This document shows, piece after piece, positions 33,736 to 42,110 of a DNA stretch of 64,000 nucleotides. Source of the DNA: Xylanibacillus composti (GTDB lineage Bacteria > Bacillota > Bacilli > Paenibacillales > K13); contig NZ_BOVK01000006.1 in assembly GCF_018403685.1 (NCBI RefSeq), positions 173,648-237,647 of the forward strand. Direction: 5' to 3'. Both the position numbers and the translations under genes were made by a program. Every line of letters begins with the position of its first letter. Positions within the stretch are counted from its first letter, which is position 1. Below the pieces are notes generated by a model. The model worked only from the letters and a program-made list of their open reading frames with translations, was not told the origin of the DNA and searched no databases.

Positions 33736-34374
33736 ATGATGGACCTGCTGTTCCCATACCCGGCGCATGAGCGTCTGGGCAAACAATTGGCGTTTATTAT
33801 GGAAACTGACAAACTAAAGACGATTTTGCGGCAATCCTATATCAGCGACGGAACGCGCAGAGAGAATGATGCCGAGCATACATGGGGGCTGACCTTGATG
33901 GCCATCACGCTGGCGGAACACGCCAATATGCCGGAGCTGGATCTGCTGCGGGTTCTCAAGATGCTGATTGTGCATGATCTCGTTGAGATCGATGCAGGCG
34001 ATACATTCGCCTATGATACGGCAGGCCATGCCGATAAGGTAGAACGGGAAACCGCAGCTGCAAAGCGCCTGTTCGGCATGCTCCCGGAAGACCAGAGCGA
34101 GGCTTTTTTCGCACTGTGGCGGGAGTTCGAGGATCGGCAAACTCCGGAAGCGCGATTCGCGGCGGCGGTGGATCGCCTTCATCCCATGCTGCTGAATTAT
34201 CAGACGGGTGGAAAGGCATGGAAGACCCACCAGGTGCACGCCGGCATGGTCAGGGAACGAAACCGTTCAATTGCGGACGGCTCCGTTGCTTTGTTCCAAT
34301 ATGCGCTTGAACTGATCCGACAAGCCGTTGCGGACGGCCGCTTGCTGGATGAACCGCAGCCTGGCGGTGAATAA
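33736..34374 (+). CDS. HD-domain hydrolase (YfbR-like)
   Basis: A 212-residue protein with the HD metal site: NDAEHTWG (His), LIVHDLVEIDAGD (His-Asp pair) and a later Asp in DRLHPMLLNY. These proteins are mostly nucleotide or oxidised-nucleotide phosphohydrolases (YfbR removes 5'-phosphate from deoxynucleotides). Three consecutive in-frame ATGs (33733, 33736, 33739) follow AAGGAG; the second or third has best spacing. No membrane segment. Confidence 0.87.
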   Translation: MMDLLFPYPAHERLGKQLAFIMETDKLKTILRQSYISDGTRRENDAEHTWGLTLMAITLAEHANMPELDLLRVLKMLIVHDLVEIDAGDTFAYDTAGHADKVERETAAAKRLFGMLPEDQSEAFFALWREFEDRQTPEARFAAAVDRLHPMLLNYQTGGKAWKTHQVHAGMVRERNRSIADGSVALFQYALELIRQAVADGRLLDEPQPGGE

Positions 34375-34451
34375 TTGCATCCCAGTCTCTCTACATATTT
34401 CCATTCTTCACTCCGATATTATTGGTAAATAGTTGCGGAGGAGGAAGCCGC

Positions 34452-36068
34452 GTGGAATCGGGCAATCATGGATCAAAGCCGCATAACGGTTTGCCGGAGC
34501 CAACCGGTGAGGATGAGCTCGAATTTTGGAAGCAGTATCTGATCGAGCATCCAGACAACAAGATGGCTTGGTATTTGCTCGGCAAAGCCTATGATCGCCA
34601 ACATAAGCCCGGCAAGGCGAATTATTGCTATATGCAGGCCGGGGACGTCTACCGCGCCTATGAGAAGAAGGCGATCGCTGTAGAGGCGATGCCAGAACCG
34701 TTGCAAAAGCTGGAGCTCGCCCAGCCAGATGAGTCTCCGCGCCAGTCAGACAAGCGGAAGCGGCGAAGGCTCGGAGCGCTGCTGCTTATTGTGCTGCTAA
34801 CGTTCTTTGCTTCCAGTTCAGCCGAAGAGGAGCATTCCGAGGTGGCGGGGAACAGCTTGCCGGAGCTTGCTGCGGATAATGCCCCCCATGCTGAAGAGGA
34901 GCTGGCCCCTGCTCAAGATATGGAGGAGGGAGCCGAGCATGAGCAATATCTGCAGCCTGTCGGCGATTCCAAATGGGGGATTCACTTGCTTGCTTCCGAT
35001 GGCACAGCTTTGGAGGATGATCGGGTGTCTGCTGCGGCTGCCATCGGCCGGGTGCTTGTTGACGCCAGCAATTCCGCCGAGCACACCTTGGTCGTGCAAG
35101 CAAATGCCGCTGCAGGGGGAAATCGCCAATGGATCCAGTGGATCAACGGTATGAACGTACTGGTGGCCATCGATAGGCCGGACCGTGCGGGAGCAAGCCG
35201 GGTTCACAGGTATGATGCGCACCTGTGCGAATGCGTGCCTGCGCCGCTACCGAACGCGCACGCAGCTGCTCTCCAGACTTGGCAGCGAGCGCAGGAAGAA
35301 TTGCTTGTTGCTATGTCTGCGGCGGAGCGGCATGGGCAGGCCAGCGAGCTTGGCTTGCAGCACGGGCAGCAATTGACGGAAGATTATCCGAACAATGCGC
35401 TTCCCGGATTGACTGCTCTCATGATGGAACAGCTTGAATGGATAACTTTGGGGGAGGATGTCTTTCCTTCAGAACCTACGGGTAGAGATGTACCCTCTTC
35501 ATATTTCCCCTTTCACACAAAGCTGCAATTGGTCGACACGGGAAGTGGCGCAGCTGCTGCGGCCATACAGACCGCTTCCTTTGGCTCTTCCGGGGAACAA
35601 CATCAAGCGAATCCGGCTTTCGAGTGGAAAGCTCCGCTCGAAATCATTGTCGACACGTCTGTTCATAAGCTTGCAGTAGTAAGCGGATCAGTCATATTGC
35701 GCAACTACACGGTCGGTCTGGGCGGCGAGCTTACACCGTTGGGCGAATTTGAGATTACGGAGAAAGTCCGCAATCCGAACGGCCGTGATGACGGAGATTT
35801 CGGAAGCAGGGGAATGACGCTCTCCGACACGTTATACGCCATTCATGGAACGAACGAGCCGGAGAGCATCGGCAAGGATGAGTCGCTTGGCTGTGTGCGG
35901 ATGGGCAAGGAGGATGTCGAAGAACTGTTCGACATGGTGCCGCTGGGTACGAAGGTGACGATTACCCGGGGAGTGCTTCCAGACCAAGAGATGGTGCCTG
36001 AAGAGCGCTTCCGGCTGCCTTCCGAAGCTCAGGAGACTAACGATGCCAAAGTGTACCGCTGGCTATAG
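34452..36068 (+). CDS. Membrane-anchored L,D-transpeptidase (YkuD domain)
   Basis: A 538-residue protein with four parts: a cytoplasmic helical repeat region (residues about 15-75, FWKQYLIEHPDNKMAWYLLGKAYDRQ, a TPR-like pair), a basic linker and one membrane span (GALLLIVLLTFFA, residues about 108-122), a long acidic/Ala-rich extracellular region, and a C-terminal YkuD domain. The catalytic motif HGTNE...SLGCVRM is complete (His and Cys), so it should cross-link or tailor peptidoglycan. GTG 34452 has GGAGGAGG 6 nt upstream; the frame extends to 34422 without a site. Confidence 0.88.
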   Translation: MESGNHGSKPHNGLPEPTGEDELEFWKQYLIEHPDNKMAWYLLGKAYDRQHKPGKANYCYMQAGDVYRAYEKKAIAVEAMPEPLQKLELAQPDESPRQSDKRKRRRLGALLLIVLLTFFASSSAEEEHSEVAGNSLPELAADNAPHAEEELAPAQDMEEGAEHEQYLQPVGDSKWGIHLLASDGTALEDDRVSAAAAIGRVLVDASNSAEHTLVVQANAAAGGNRQWIQWINGMNVLVAIDRPDRAGASRVHRYDAHLCECVPAPLPNAHAAALQTWQRAQEELLVAMSAAERHGQASELGLQHGQQLTEDYPNNALPGLTALMMEQLEWITLGEDVFPSEPTGRDVPSSYFPFHTKLQLVDTGSGAAAAAIQTASFGSSGEQHQANPAFEWKAPLEIIVDTSVHKLAVVSGSVILRNYTVGLGGELTPLGEFEITEKVRNPNGRDDGDFGSRGMTLSDTLYAIHGTNEPESIGKDESLGCVRMGKEDVEELFDMVPLGTKVTITRGVLPDQEMVPEERFRLPSEAQETNDAKVYRWL

Positions 36069-36076
36069 TCAGCCAT

Positions 36077-36835
36077 TCAAGCTTCCAGCTGCAGCTGGAA
36101 CGAATCCGGAACGTATTGCGGCTCCTGTCTGCCCAACAAATGCAGCACGAGTTTAGAGACGAGAACACCGGGACCGAGTGCTTGCCCGACACTGATTGTC
36201 GGAATGTGGCGGCTCTGCAGCCAGGCTTTGATCTGCTCGGCGGTGACGTAGGAAGGCAGGTGTGTCGCATAGCGCGAGGCAGGGATGACGGCACCTTCCA
36301 GTTCATGCAAAGGTGTCGATTCATCTATGCCGACATACGCTTCCAGTGTCATGCCTTGGGGATGGAAGGCCAAGACCGATGTGCCGAAGCCAAGCGCAGC
36401 TGCCGTTATGACGGGCTTGCCGTGCCTGCGCGCCGCACGGTGCAGGGCTACAGCATGAGGGAAAGCAAAATAATCAATCGCATCAACAACATAATCTGCA
36501 TCGGCGACAAAAGCATCTGCATTGGATTCCATCACGCTCTCGTTCCACATATCCAGGTTTATCTCCGGCTGGATGGCCTGCAGGTGCTTGCGCATGGCAT
36601 CGACTTTGGGCATGCCGACCGTTTCATGGGTCGCTGCGCATTGCCTGTTGATGTTGGTGACATCGAATATGTCCGGGTCTGCGATCCGCAGCGCCCCGAT
36701 TCCCAAGCGCGTGAGGAGCTCGGCAGAGAAACCGCCGATGCAGCCGCACCCGGCAATGGCAATCCGGCTTTCCTTGAGCTTGTTCATGTCCTCAGGGGAG
36801 AGCACCCCCAAATTTCGTTCGAATTGTGCGTTCAT
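36077..36835 (-). CDS. ThiF/E1-like adenylyltransferase family protein
   Basis: A 252-residue Rossmann-type E1-like domain: GCGCIGG nucleotide-binding turn (residues 30-36), DPDIFDVTNINRQ with the Asp and Arg that bind ATP, GMPKVDAM with the catalytic-region Lys, and VVDAIDYF. The C-terminal half lacks the zinc-binding CxxC pair of MoeB/ThiF, and the only cysteines are near the nucleotide site. Such proteins activate a carboxylate by adenylation. GGGAGG lies 7 nt before ATG 36835, which overlaps the upstream acyltransferase stop by 1 nt. The substrate is unknown; the tight coupling suggests both act on one compound. Confidence 0.85.
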   Translation of the reverse strand: MNAQFERNLGVLSPEDMNKLKESRIAIAGCGCIGGFSAELLTRLGIGALRIADPDIFDVTNINRQCAATHETVGMPKVDAMRKHLQAIQPEINLDMWNESVMESNADAFVADADYVVDAIDYFAFPHAVALHRAARRHGKPVITAAALGFGTSVLAFHPQGMTLEAYVGIDESTPLHELEGAVIPASRYATHLPSYVTAEQIKAWLQSRHIPTISVGQALGPGVLVSKLVLHLLGRQEPQYVPDSFQLQLEA

Positions 36836-37443
36836 CAACGAACCTCCCGCAGTGATTGATTTTCAAAATCGATAAAGTAAGCATACAGCTCCGGTCTTAG
36901 ACGCTGCAGCGCAGCTTGGCATTCGGCAATATGGAAGGAGCACGGGATCGACTTGGAGCCCAAATATACCCGAGGTTCGCCGATAATTTGAAACGGAAAT
37001 TTGAATACTCGTTTCATATACGTATATACGCGCTCGTCAATGCAGCATATCCAATTGGAAATACCGTGTATGAGGGAATACTTGAAAATGGCCTTTATCA
37101 GTCCGAGCCCTACATCATGCTGCTGCAGCTTGGTAAAGGCGCTGATCTCCGCAACCCGATACATGTCTGGCATAGACAGGCGCGCTCTTTCCAGGTCGAA
37201 GATGGTGAAGCTCCTCATGGTCGGCAAGCGGTCCAGCGAATCCAGGATAAGGCGTGTCACTCCTACTACTTCTCCTCTTTCTTTCATTTGTGCGACGAAA
37301 TACACGGACTGCTGCTCATATGGATCGTATTCATCCGGCTTAAAAAATCCAACCTCCTGGTACCGTTGGTGATGAAGGTTGACAGCTTGGCTGCGTATGT
37401 CACCTTCCGCAACAGCATAAACATACGGTGAGTCCTGATTCAT
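36835..37443 (-). CDS. Autoinducer-synthase/FeeM-like GNAT acyltransferase
   Basis: A 202-residue protein that matches the acyl-homoserine-lactone synthase/FeeM-type GNAT pattern: a polar N-terminus with RYQEVGFF and EYDPYEQQSVYFVA, the central strand VVGVTRLILDS, then a MYRVAEISAFTKL strand and a GLGLIKAIFKYSL helix where acyl donors bind, and the KRVFKFPFQIIG region. Such enzymes move a long acyl chain onto an amino acid or similar amine. AGGAGGG lies 7 nt before the ATG. It is first in a two-gene operon with the ThiF-like gene and divergent from an HD-GYP gene. Confidence 0.75.
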   Translation of the reverse strand: MNQDSPYVYAVAEGDIRSQAVNLHHQRYQEVGFFKPDEYDPYEQQSVYFVAQMKERGEVVGVTRLILDSLDRLPTMRSFTIFDLERARLSMPDMYRVAEISAFTKLQQHDVGLGLIKAIFKYSLIHGISNWICCIDERVYTYMKRVFKFPFQIIGEPRVYLGSKSIPCSFHIAECQAALQRLRPELYAYFIDFENQSLREVR

Positions 37444-37615
37444 TATCCATCCCTCCTATTATTTCCTAGGTACTTCCTCTTACATTATATATTTCCATGC
37501 GGGACGTGCCTATAAGCGTATAGTATTAAATGCTTAAGACCTATAGAGGAATTTTCTAAAGAATGATAATATTTTCTATGGAATGACTACTTTCGACCCG
37601 GGATGATCAATCGTG

Positions 37616-38821
37616 ATGTCAGATAATAGAGGAAAATTGCTGAAGCGCTTCTACAATCTTCACCGCAAAAATCTCAGTCTGAAAATTATCAAAGTGTCGC
37701 TAGCATATCTCATCGTCAGTGTCATGTGGAACTTCATCTTTCAGCTGATGAACTTGCCTTATTCACGGGCAGATTTGCCTACTTTACTGTTGAGTGTGCT
37801 GGTGCTGCTTTTCATAGTTGCGGTCAATCGGTTCTACGGCATTTCGCCGATGGTGCTCAAGCATGTGGTGCTGTCCTACATTATGTTTGTCGTATGCTGT
37901 CTATATTTTGCATCAGGCTACAAAGAGGCTTGGACCTTCTTCCTGATGATTCCGCTTATTTCCGCATTGTACGGCAAGCTGCAGACGATGCTGATCTATT
38001 CAGGCATCGGCCTCCTGCTGATGATGCTCGTAAGCGCCTATTATCCGCTCTATGATCACATGATTTTCGATTCGATCGACATTTCCAATCGACTATTGAT
38101 TTATTTGATCATTGCAACGATCAGCTATATTTTGCTGGAACAGCTGATCCGCCTGTACCATAATCAAGTGAATATCATATTGGAATCGACCGATTCGACG
38201 ATTGAGCAAGTGGTGAAGAGCTTTATCGTATCGATCGAGGCCAAGGACGCATATACATTCGGCCACAGTGAACGGGTAAGCCGCTATGCGGTCGAACTGG
38301 CCAAGCTGCTGCCGGAATTTCAGCAGAAGGGCCGGTTAAAAAGCATGAGACTGGCCGGGCTGCTGCATGATATCGGCAAGATCAATATTCCGGAATCGGT
38401 ATTGTCCAAGCCGGACAAGCTTACAGATGAGGAGTATGAGCTGGTGAAAACACACCCGGTTATTGGCGGCCGCATGGTGGAGAAGATCTCGAGCCTGGAT
38501 TCCCTGAAGGATGGCGTGCTGTATCATCACGAGCGCTGGGACGGCAGAGGTTATCCGAGCGGATTGGCAGGGGAGGAGATTCCGCTGGATGCGCGCATAT
38601 TGGCCATGGCTGATGCATTCGATGCGATGACATCCAGCCGGGCTTACCGGGAGGCGCTCCCGGTGAGCGAGGCGTTCAAGCGTATTCGGGAGGGCAGGGG
38701 GACCCAGTTCGATCCGAATCTGGTGGATTGTTTGGATGTTCTGCAAGTAGCCTGGCTTCGTATTCACAAGCAGAGTCAAAACGAAATGCAAGAATTTGAA
38801 ACCATGACGGATTTATTTTGA
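37616..38821 (+). CDS. Membrane HD-GYP phosphodiesterase
   Basis: About 401 residues. The first 190 contain six or so membrane helices of a sensor-like domain; a coiled linker (YHNQVNIILES) leads to an HD-GYP domain with GHSERVSRYAV, LLHDIGKINIPESVL, HPVIGGRMVEKI and HHERWDGRGYPSGL. All expected metal ligands and the GYP motif are present, so c-di-GMP hydrolysis is likely. The start is uncertain between GTG 37613 and ATG 37616. It is divergent from the acyltransferase-ThiF operon and shares a 170-nt control region with it. Confidence 0.88.
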   Translation: MSDNRGKLLKRFYNLHRKNLSLKIIKVSLAYLIVSVMWNFIFQLMNLPYSRADLPTLLLSVLVLLFIVAVNRFYGISPMVLKHVVLSYIMFVVCCLYFASGYKEAWTFFLMIPLISALYGKLQTMLIYSGIGLLLMMLVSAYYPLYDHMIFDSIDISNRLLIYLIIATISYILLEQLIRLYHNQVNIILESTDSTIEQVVKSFIVSIEAKDAYTFGHSERVSRYAVELAKLLPEFQQKGRLKSMRLAGLLHDIGKINIPESVLSKPDKLTDEEYELVKTHPVIGGRMVEKISSLDSLKDGVLYHHERWDGRGYPSGLAGEEIPLDARILAMADAFDAMTSSRAYREALPVSEAFKRIREGRGTQFDPNLVDCLDVLQVAWLRIHKQSQNEMQEFETMTDLF

Positions 38822-38912
38822 TCTCGGACACACGAAATGTGTGGACGACAAATGCAAGCGCGCAATAATGGATTCTGGCATTCCAATACATCTAGAAAGA
38901 AGGCAACAGATT

Positions 38913-39334
38913 ATGGCTCATACATTGGCGTTCGTATCCGCGCATCTAAGACGATGAAACCTTCCTCGGGGTTATAGCCATGCTCGAGGCGGCCAGGCGG
39001 GGCATGCGCATCGTCTTGCTTGTTGCAACAGCAGGGGAAGCGAGCAAGAGTGTGAAGCGCCTGGGTGTCACTCCCCAAGAAATGGCATCTATGCGGAAGA
39101 AGGAAATGCAGGAATGCGCCGATCTGCTAGGCATCGGATTGGCGAGTGAAGGCGGATGCATTGTTGAAGCATCGTACCCAGCTCCCATCCATTGAAGCGG
39201 TCTTTGGCGATATTAGCAAGCGGAAGGATACTCCCTCTCCCGGCTTTGAAACAGAACGGTTCGTCTTGGGATGGCAGCAAGGCGAGTTGTATCCAGGTAT
39301 GCGGGAGCAGTTTTTCACCGACGGCCTGACATAA
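38913..39334 (+). pseudogene. Broken PIG-L family deacetylase
   Basis: Pieces of a PIG-L (LmbE-like) zinc deacetylase lie in different frames. Frame 1 begins ATG 38913 with MAHTLAFVSAHL; the zinc motif DDETF follows one nucleotide out of frame (about 38953) and continues through GVIAMLEAARRGMRIVLLVATAG to CADLLGIG near 39137. A third piece, from about 39146, supplies the C-terminal part (DALLKHRTQLPSIEAVFGD and a final LGWQQGEL). Compared with a complete enzyme of over 200 residues, the central HPDH-type region is missing. So there is at least one frameshift and one internal deletion; it is not functional. Confidence 0.75.
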
Positions 39335-39448
39335 TGCAGCCATTGATTCTCAGGAATGGACTGATTCACTCCGTAACGCTCTCCTTTTGTGGTAAGCTGT
39401 AGGAAGCAAAGAGAAAAACATGCTCGGACTGCAAGGAGAGAAGCGGAA

Positions 39449-40402
39449 ATGAAGGTACAGGATTTTTTTCGGCATCCGGCAGGCATGATCGCCACCGCGA
39501 TTGTCGCTACGCTGCTGTGGGGAATCGCTTTTCCTATCATTAAGCTCAGCTATGAGGCGCTCTCCATAGCGCCTGATGAGATTTTTGAACAGATGGTATT
39601 CGCCGGGTACCGCTTTATATTGGCCGGCTTGATGATCTATCTCGTCATGATCGTTTCGGGCCAAAGTTTGAAGCTGAAGCCAGGGACGCTCCGGACGGTT
39701 ATCCTGATCGGCTTTGTACTGACATTTTTGCAGTACATGGCTTTCTATATAGGCATGAGCCGAAGCTTTGGCTTTATGGGAGCCATTATCGGCGGCATGA
39801 TTTCGTTCTTCCAGTTAATGCTCGCGCATGTCTGGTATCGCGACGACCGCTTGAATTGGCGCAGCGCATGCGGTCTGATGCTTGGTTTCTGCGGCTTGTT
39901 CATACTGTTCGCCGACCAGCAGAATGGCATTACATTTGGTCTGGGCGAAGCATTGTTATTGGCTTCTGCATTCTTCTGCGCAGTTGGCAATTTGCTGTCC
40001 AGGACAGCTGCGCGCCAATTAACCATATTTGCCATCAACAGCCATCAGATGGTGATGGGCGGAATCGGCTTAACAGCGATCGGGAGCATGCAAGCGGGGC
40101 TGTTTCCGTTTACATTCCAGTGGGTGACCATGTGGTATTTGCTGCTGCTCGCCTTTGTGTCGGCCGCCTCATTCATGCTGTGGAATACGCTGATGAAGTA
40201 CAACCAGGTTGGACGGGTGTCGATGTTTCTCTTTTTGATACCGTTGTTCGGAAGTGGCTGGTCTGCGCTGCTGCTGCATGAAGTTCTGCACGCGTCGGCA
40301 TTGGCGGCCATTATTCTCGTAAGCTGCGGGATTATTTTGGTGAATCGAAAGAGCCGTGCAGACTCGGAATCCAAGCGATCCGGCGAGCAAGTGAGCGGCT
40401 AA
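39449..40402 (+). CDS. EamA/DMT-superfamily transporter
   Basis: A 317-residue membrane protein with ten predicted helices arranged as two EamA repeats. The first repeat begins ATLLWGIAFPIIKLSYEAL, the second near residue 165 with LLLASAFFCAVGNLLSRTA, and the last helix is followed by a short charged tail. Such proteins export metabolites or drugs; the substrate is unknown. AAGGAGA lies 9 nt before ATG 39449, and the earlier frame start at 39389 has no site. Confidence 0.88.
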   Translation: MKVQDFFRHPAGMIATAIVATLLWGIAFPIIKLSYEALSIAPDEIFEQMVFAGYRFILAGLMIYLVMIVSGQSLKLKPGTLRTVILIGFVLTFLQYMAFYIGMSRSFGFMGAIIGGMISFFQLMLAHVWYRDDRLNWRSACGLMLGFCGLFILFADQQNGITFGLGEALLLASAFFCAVGNLLSRTAARQLTIFAINSHQMVMGGIGLTAIGSMQAGLFPFTFQWVTMWYLLLLAFVSAASFMLWNTLMKYNQVGRVSMFLFLIPLFGSGWSALLLHEVLHASALAAIILVSCGIILVNRKSRADSESKRSGEQVSG

Positions 40403-40446
40403 CCGCCAGCTTGACGACCCACATTATGTTGGACGGAGTGAGAGCT

Positions 40447-40839
40447 ATGAAATGTACAATCACTTATTACGATCCAGCCAGCCAACGGGTAGAATTTTCT
40501 TCTGTCCATGGCCATGCCGCAGCATTATGGACGGGCAAGGCGGTTGAGTCTGGAGTGGAAGTAGAGGCAGAATTAGGCTTGCTTGAATCATTGGCGTGGG
40601 GAGTGGATGCGCTGGAGCTGGACCCGGAGGAAACAGCGGACGATTCCGCCTTCCCGACCATACGAATGGAAAAAGGCAAAGTTGTGCTGACGGGTCTGTT
40701 AGCGGAGGAAGGGCCGGATGGCGAATGCTCGCTTCGTCTCGGAGAGGATGAAGTGGAATTTGAAGCGGTAGGCACGCCGCCGCGTACGGGAACGCGCATT
40801 CAACTGAGAACGAAGCAGCTTGTGCTGTATGCATGGTAG
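40447..40839 (+). CDS. Hypothetical acidic protein
   Basis: A 130-residue, strongly acidic soluble protein without cysteine-rich or enzymatic motifs. It appears to be built of beta strands (MKCTITYYDP, VVLTGLLAEEG, RIQLRTKQLVLYAW). GGAG lies 8 nt before ATG 40447; the frame upstream to 40411 lacks a site. I do not recognise a family. A bidirectional terminator lies 120 nt downstream. Confidence 0.6.
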   Translation: MKCTITYYDPASQRVEFSSVHGHAAALWTGKAVESGVEVEAELGLLESLAWGVDALELDPEETADDSAFPTIRMEKGKVVLTGLLAEEGPDGECSLRLGEDEVEFEAVGTPPRTGTRIQLRTKQLVLYAW

Positions 40840-40955
40840 CGGCGAGCGAGCGTCCCCTTGAGGCTAAAGGGCGCAAGGAATGGGATATGCCAACAAGTCC
40901 ATGGAATATCCCACGCCAATGTGCAGCCGAGCGGTATTGACCCATGCAAACCGAG

Positions 40956-40980
40956 AAAAACGCCGAAAGGCGTTTTTTTT
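40956..40980. terminator. Bidirectional intrinsic terminator
   Basis: AAAAACGCC and GGCGTTTTT form a perfect 9-bp stem closed by a GAAA tetraloop, with T8 on the plus strand and A5 (T5 on the minus strand) on the other side. It separates two convergent genes. Confidence 0.9.
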
Positions 40981-40981
40981 G

Positions 40982-41182
40982 TTAGGCGGACCAGTTGTTC
41001 AGAATGACACCGAATCCGACGGAGCTTACTATCGCAACAGCGATGGAGACGATGCCCGGTGTGCGGCGTCCTTGAAACAGGCGGACGATGCTAAAACTAA
41101 ATGCGGATAGAATGAGCATAATAAACAAAGCGGATGTGATGAAGAATGGCGCTGACACACCTGTGATATCCGTTAAACCCAA
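40982..41182 (-). CDS. Small two-span membrane protein
   Basis: A 66-residue protein with two hydrophobic helices (FFITSALFIMLILSAFSFSIV and IVSIAVAIVSSVGFGVIL) joined by a basic loop RLFQGRRTPG. TTG 41182 is preferred because AAAGGAG lies 8 nt upstream; the ATG at 41200 contains that site within its own codons and has no spaced site. Its stop is 2 nt from the bidirectional terminator. Function unknown. Confidence 0.65.
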   Translation of the reverse strand: MGLTDITGVSAPFFITSALFIMLILSAFSFSIVRLFQGRRTPGIVSIAVAIVSSVGFGVILNNWSA

Positions 41183-41282
41183 CTTGATTTCTCCTTTCAT
41201 CCTTAGTTGATTCTGCCTTATATTGTATCTGGTTGGCTTGATCAGGACAAGTCTTCAGATTTTTTGTTGACACTATTGGGGG

Positions 41283-41310
41283 TTGGCAGGCATAAGCAGT
41301 GAGGTATAAT
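41283..41310 (+). promoter_or_regulatory. Probable promoter of the 41350 gene
   Basis: TTGGCA (41283-41288), 16 nt, then TATAAT (41305-41310), 40 nt before the start codon. Confidence 0.6.
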
Positions 41311-41349
41311 GAAGGGAAGTCATAGGTGAACGATTGGGGAGGGAAGGGC

Positions 41350-41742
41350 ATGCTCCATGATTTTTTGAAGATTAAGTCTATTGCCGGGGAGCTCAAGCTG
41401 TCGCACAAAAAGCGGGAATTTGGCATCACCATTTCCACAGAGGAACTAATCGTGCAGAAGCCGCATGTGAACTATCATGTCCGTCTGGCGGACATTACAC
41501 AAATCTTGCCCTATCGTCCAGTAAAGGGACTGAACCCGTTCGCGCAGATGAGAAAAGATCTGGATGGACGAGCCGTAACAGCCGTTTACGAGGGGGGCGA
41601 GCATTATACGTTTCATGTATCGCGCGCAACCATGCATAATCGCAGCGGTATATTCAATTTGGGCGCATGCCGGATAATTATTCCTGTCAAGCCGGAATAT
41701 CTGAAGGCAATTGGGAAATATGCCGGCCTGCACGCCATCTAA
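41350..41742 (+). CDS. Hypothetical protein
   Basis: A 130-residue soluble protein with alternating strands, reminiscent of a small PH-like or GRAM-like domain (ITISTEELIVQKPHVNYHVRLADITQILPY is a run of beta strands followed by a turn), but I cannot assign a family. GGGAAGGG precedes ATG 41350; a GTG at 41326 is in frame but has no site. It has its own promoter and no partner gene nearby. Confidence 0.6.
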   Translation: MLHDFLKIKSIAGELKLSHKKREFGITISTEELIVQKPHVNYHVRLADITQILPYRPVKGLNPFAQMRKDLDGRAVTAVYEGGEHYTFHVSRATMHNRSGIFNLGACRIIIPVKPEYLKAIGKYAGLHAI

Positions 41743-41796
41743 ACGAGCCTCGCGCGCACTGCTGGTTCAGAGTGGACGCGAGACCCGACGGCGACC

Positions 41797-42084
41797 TTAC
41801 GCTTCGAGCAACTGAAATGAAATTTCCCCGTCCTGCAGGCTTACCCTCAGATCATAGCCGGCGACATACCATTGGTCCTGTGCATCCAGATAAAAGGTAA
41901 TGCCTTCCACTGTAGTTGACAGGCTGCTCTCGCCGCAATCGCCCTTGGTCACGCCGATTGAAAAGTTGGGGTGAGCCGAGCTGCTTCCATAGAGCTTGAC
42001 ATAAAGACACAAGTGATCTCCTTCCTGCAAATCCATCTCTTCCTTATAAAACAGGGCCGCTTCCGGCGTGACATGAAGATTCAT
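41797..42084 (-). CDS. HesB/YneR-like protein
   Basis: A 95-residue protein of the HesB-like fold as found in Bacillus YneR: MNLHVTPEAALFYKEEMDLQEGDHLCLYVKLYG start, GVTKGDCG in the middle and a final strand pair. A-type Fe-S carriers use three conserved cysteines; here only two scattered Cys occur, so Fe-S transfer is doubtful and it belongs to the Cys-poor subfamily of unknown role. AAAGGAG lies 10 nt before the ATG. Confidence 0.7.
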   Translation of the reverse strand: MNLHVTPEAALFYKEEMDLQEGDHLCLYVKLYGSSSAHPNFSIGVTKGDCGESSLSTTVEGITFYLDAQDQWYVAGYDLRVSLQDGEISFQLLEA

Positions 42085-42110
42085 TGCTGCCAGCTCCTTT
42101 GCTCTTTTCT

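Noticed and set aside
41267..41310. TTGACA at 41267 as the -35 for TATAAT at 41305
   Set aside because: The spacing is 32 nt. TTGGCA at 41283 with 16 nt is a better fit.
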